5,461 nt of DNA from Nitrosopumilales archaeon CG15_BIG_FIL_POST_REV_8_21_14_020_37_12 (GTDB taxonomy: Archaea > Thermoproteota > Nitrososphaeria > Nitrososphaerales > Nitrosopumilaceae): positions 1 through 5,461 of the forward strand of contig PFFZ01000045.1 of NCBI GenBank assembly GCA_002781805.1, written 5' to 3'. A program made the position numbers and the translations under genes. The stretch's first letter is position 1, and each line of letters opens with the position of its first letter. Under the pieces are notes generated by a model. The model ran no database searches. It saw only the letters and a list, made by a program, of their open reading frames with translations, and was not told the origin of the DNA. Shown one piece after another: positions 5,182 through 5,461 of this stretch.

Positions 5182-5205
5182 AATGAAAATTAAGGAAAAA
5201 GAAAA
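5182..5205 (-). terminator. T-rich terminator of the 49-aa gene
   Basis: Immediately after the minus-strand stop at 5206-5208 the minus strand reads TTTTCTTTTTCCTTAATTTT, a strong T-tract of the archaeal intrinsic type, followed by the hairpin at 5153-5181. Confidence 0.55.
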
Positions 5206-5355
5206 TCACACATCGTTTTTTGCATCAGTATAATGATTTACGCTTATTTTTTCTTCTTGTCCACAATATTCACTTCCGCCTCTCATTGTATCTGTTGGAT
5301 AAAACCTGATGACATTTTGAATTGGTCTGGATTGTTGATATCCAGTTGATTTCAT
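5206..5355 (-). CDS. Small hypothetical protein, 49 aa
   Basis: ATG at 5353-5355 to TGA at 5206-5208 on the minus strand. The protein is soluble and of mixed composition: M-K-S-T-G-Y-Q-Q-S-R, then P-I-Q-N-V-I-R-F-Y-P-T-D-T-M-R-G-G-S-E-Y-C, and a polar tail ending K-N-D-V, with one Cys (C31). The balanced amino acid use, an ATG start 28 nt from a TATA-like element, and a T-tract directly after the stop together make it a convincing gene. It is convergent with the ureohydrolase and divergent from the acidic protein at the right edge. I recognise no family or motif. Confidence 0.68.
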   Translation of the reverse strand: MKSTGYQQSRPIQNVIRFYPTDTMRGGSEYCGQEEKISVNHYTDAKNDV

Positions 5356-5378
5356 GTGGGTCAAAAATCAATTACGGG

Positions 5379-5389
5379 TTTATTTAATA
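5379..5389. promoter_or_regulatory. Shared TATA element of two divergent genes
   Basis: TTTATTTAATA reads as TTTATTTAA on the plus strand and TTAAATAAA on the minus strand. Its centre (about 5383) is 29 nt from the plus-strand ATG at 5412 and 28 nt from the minus-strand ATG at 5355, the spacing of a leaderless archaeal promoter in both directions. The whole divergent gap is only 56 bp. Confidence 0.5.
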
Positions 5390-5411
5390 GAAAATTAACT
5401 GTCGACATTTC

Positions 5412-5461
5412 ATGACTTTGGACAAAGTGAAAAACATAGATTACGATGATGACGAAGACGA
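5412..5461 (+). CDS. N-terminus of an acidic protein (3'-partial)
   Basis: ATG at 5412, 29 nt after the TATA element, opens a frame that runs off the right edge: M-T-L-D-K-V-K-N-I-D-Y-D-D-D-E-D. The start is lysine- and aspartate-rich and becomes strongly acidic. Only 16 residues are visible, so neither family nor function can be named. Confidence 0.55.
   Translation, partial: MTLDKVKNIDYDDDED

Noticed and set aside
1..5461. CRISPR array, insertion sequence, integrase, toxin-antitoxin or defence island
   Set aside because: No regularly spaced repeats, terminal inverted repeats, transposase motifs or recognised defence domains were found; the genes look like ordinary chromosomal metabolism plus small orphans.

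Overview
The window is AT-rich archaeal DNA, most likely from an ammonia-oxidising Thaumarchaeote (Nitrososphaerota, Nitrosopumilus/Nitrosarchaeum-like). The strongest pointer is the paired C-terminal 'W-I-K-N-N-A-x-W-W-A-D-G' repeat in the first gene, which I know from many secreted thaumarchaeal proteins. Supporting signs are the lack of Shine-Dalgarno sites, AT-rich TATA-like boxes about 25-30 nt before several start codons (leaderless-type promoters), T-tract terminators and ATGA gene overlaps. The lineage call is an inference; no rRNA or other marker gene is present.

Layout. 2-1189 (+): 3' part of a large beta-rich, probably exported protein ending in two 38-residue repeats. 1190-1822: a stretch with no long gene. 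It holds a T-rich terminator, a possible 65-aa minus-strand ORF (TTG start), a perfect 7-bp hairpin with a T-run, a 35-aa single-span membrane microprotein (1474-1581, +) and a possible 37-aa Lys-rich protein (1667-1780, +). 1823-2233 (-): a 136-aa protein of unknown function. 2234-2485: 252 bp intergenic with a 13-bp palindrome, a TATA-like box and a short protein-like remnant. 2486-3927 (+): a two-gene operon of a GNAT acetyltransferase resembling the N-terminal domain of YhcX-type GNAT-nitrilase proteins, overlapping by ATGA a metal-dependent amidohydrolase. 4033-5120 (+): a second two-gene operon of a 71-aa Cys-rich zinc-binding protein, overlapping by ATGA an arginase/agmatinase-superfamily protein. 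5206-5355 (-): a 49-aa protein. 5412-end (+): the start of an acidic protein cut by the window edge.

How the genes relate. Both operons pair a small-molecule or metal-related enzyme with a translationally coupled partner, and both enzymes hydrolyse C-N bonds (amidohydrolase, ureohydrolase). Nitrogen or polyamine metabolism is a reasonable theme but substrates cannot be read from the sequence. The ureohydrolase keeps all six expected metal ligands but has Tyr where the family's catalytic His normally sits, so its reaction may not be classical arginine or agmatine hydrolysis. The last two genes diverge from one nearly symmetric TATA element placed 28-29 nt from both start codons.

I see no CRISPR array, transposon, integrase, tRNA/rRNA or recognisable defence system. 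The most interesting material is the atypical ureohydrolase with its Cys-rich partner, the GNAT-amidohydrolase pair, and several very small genes.
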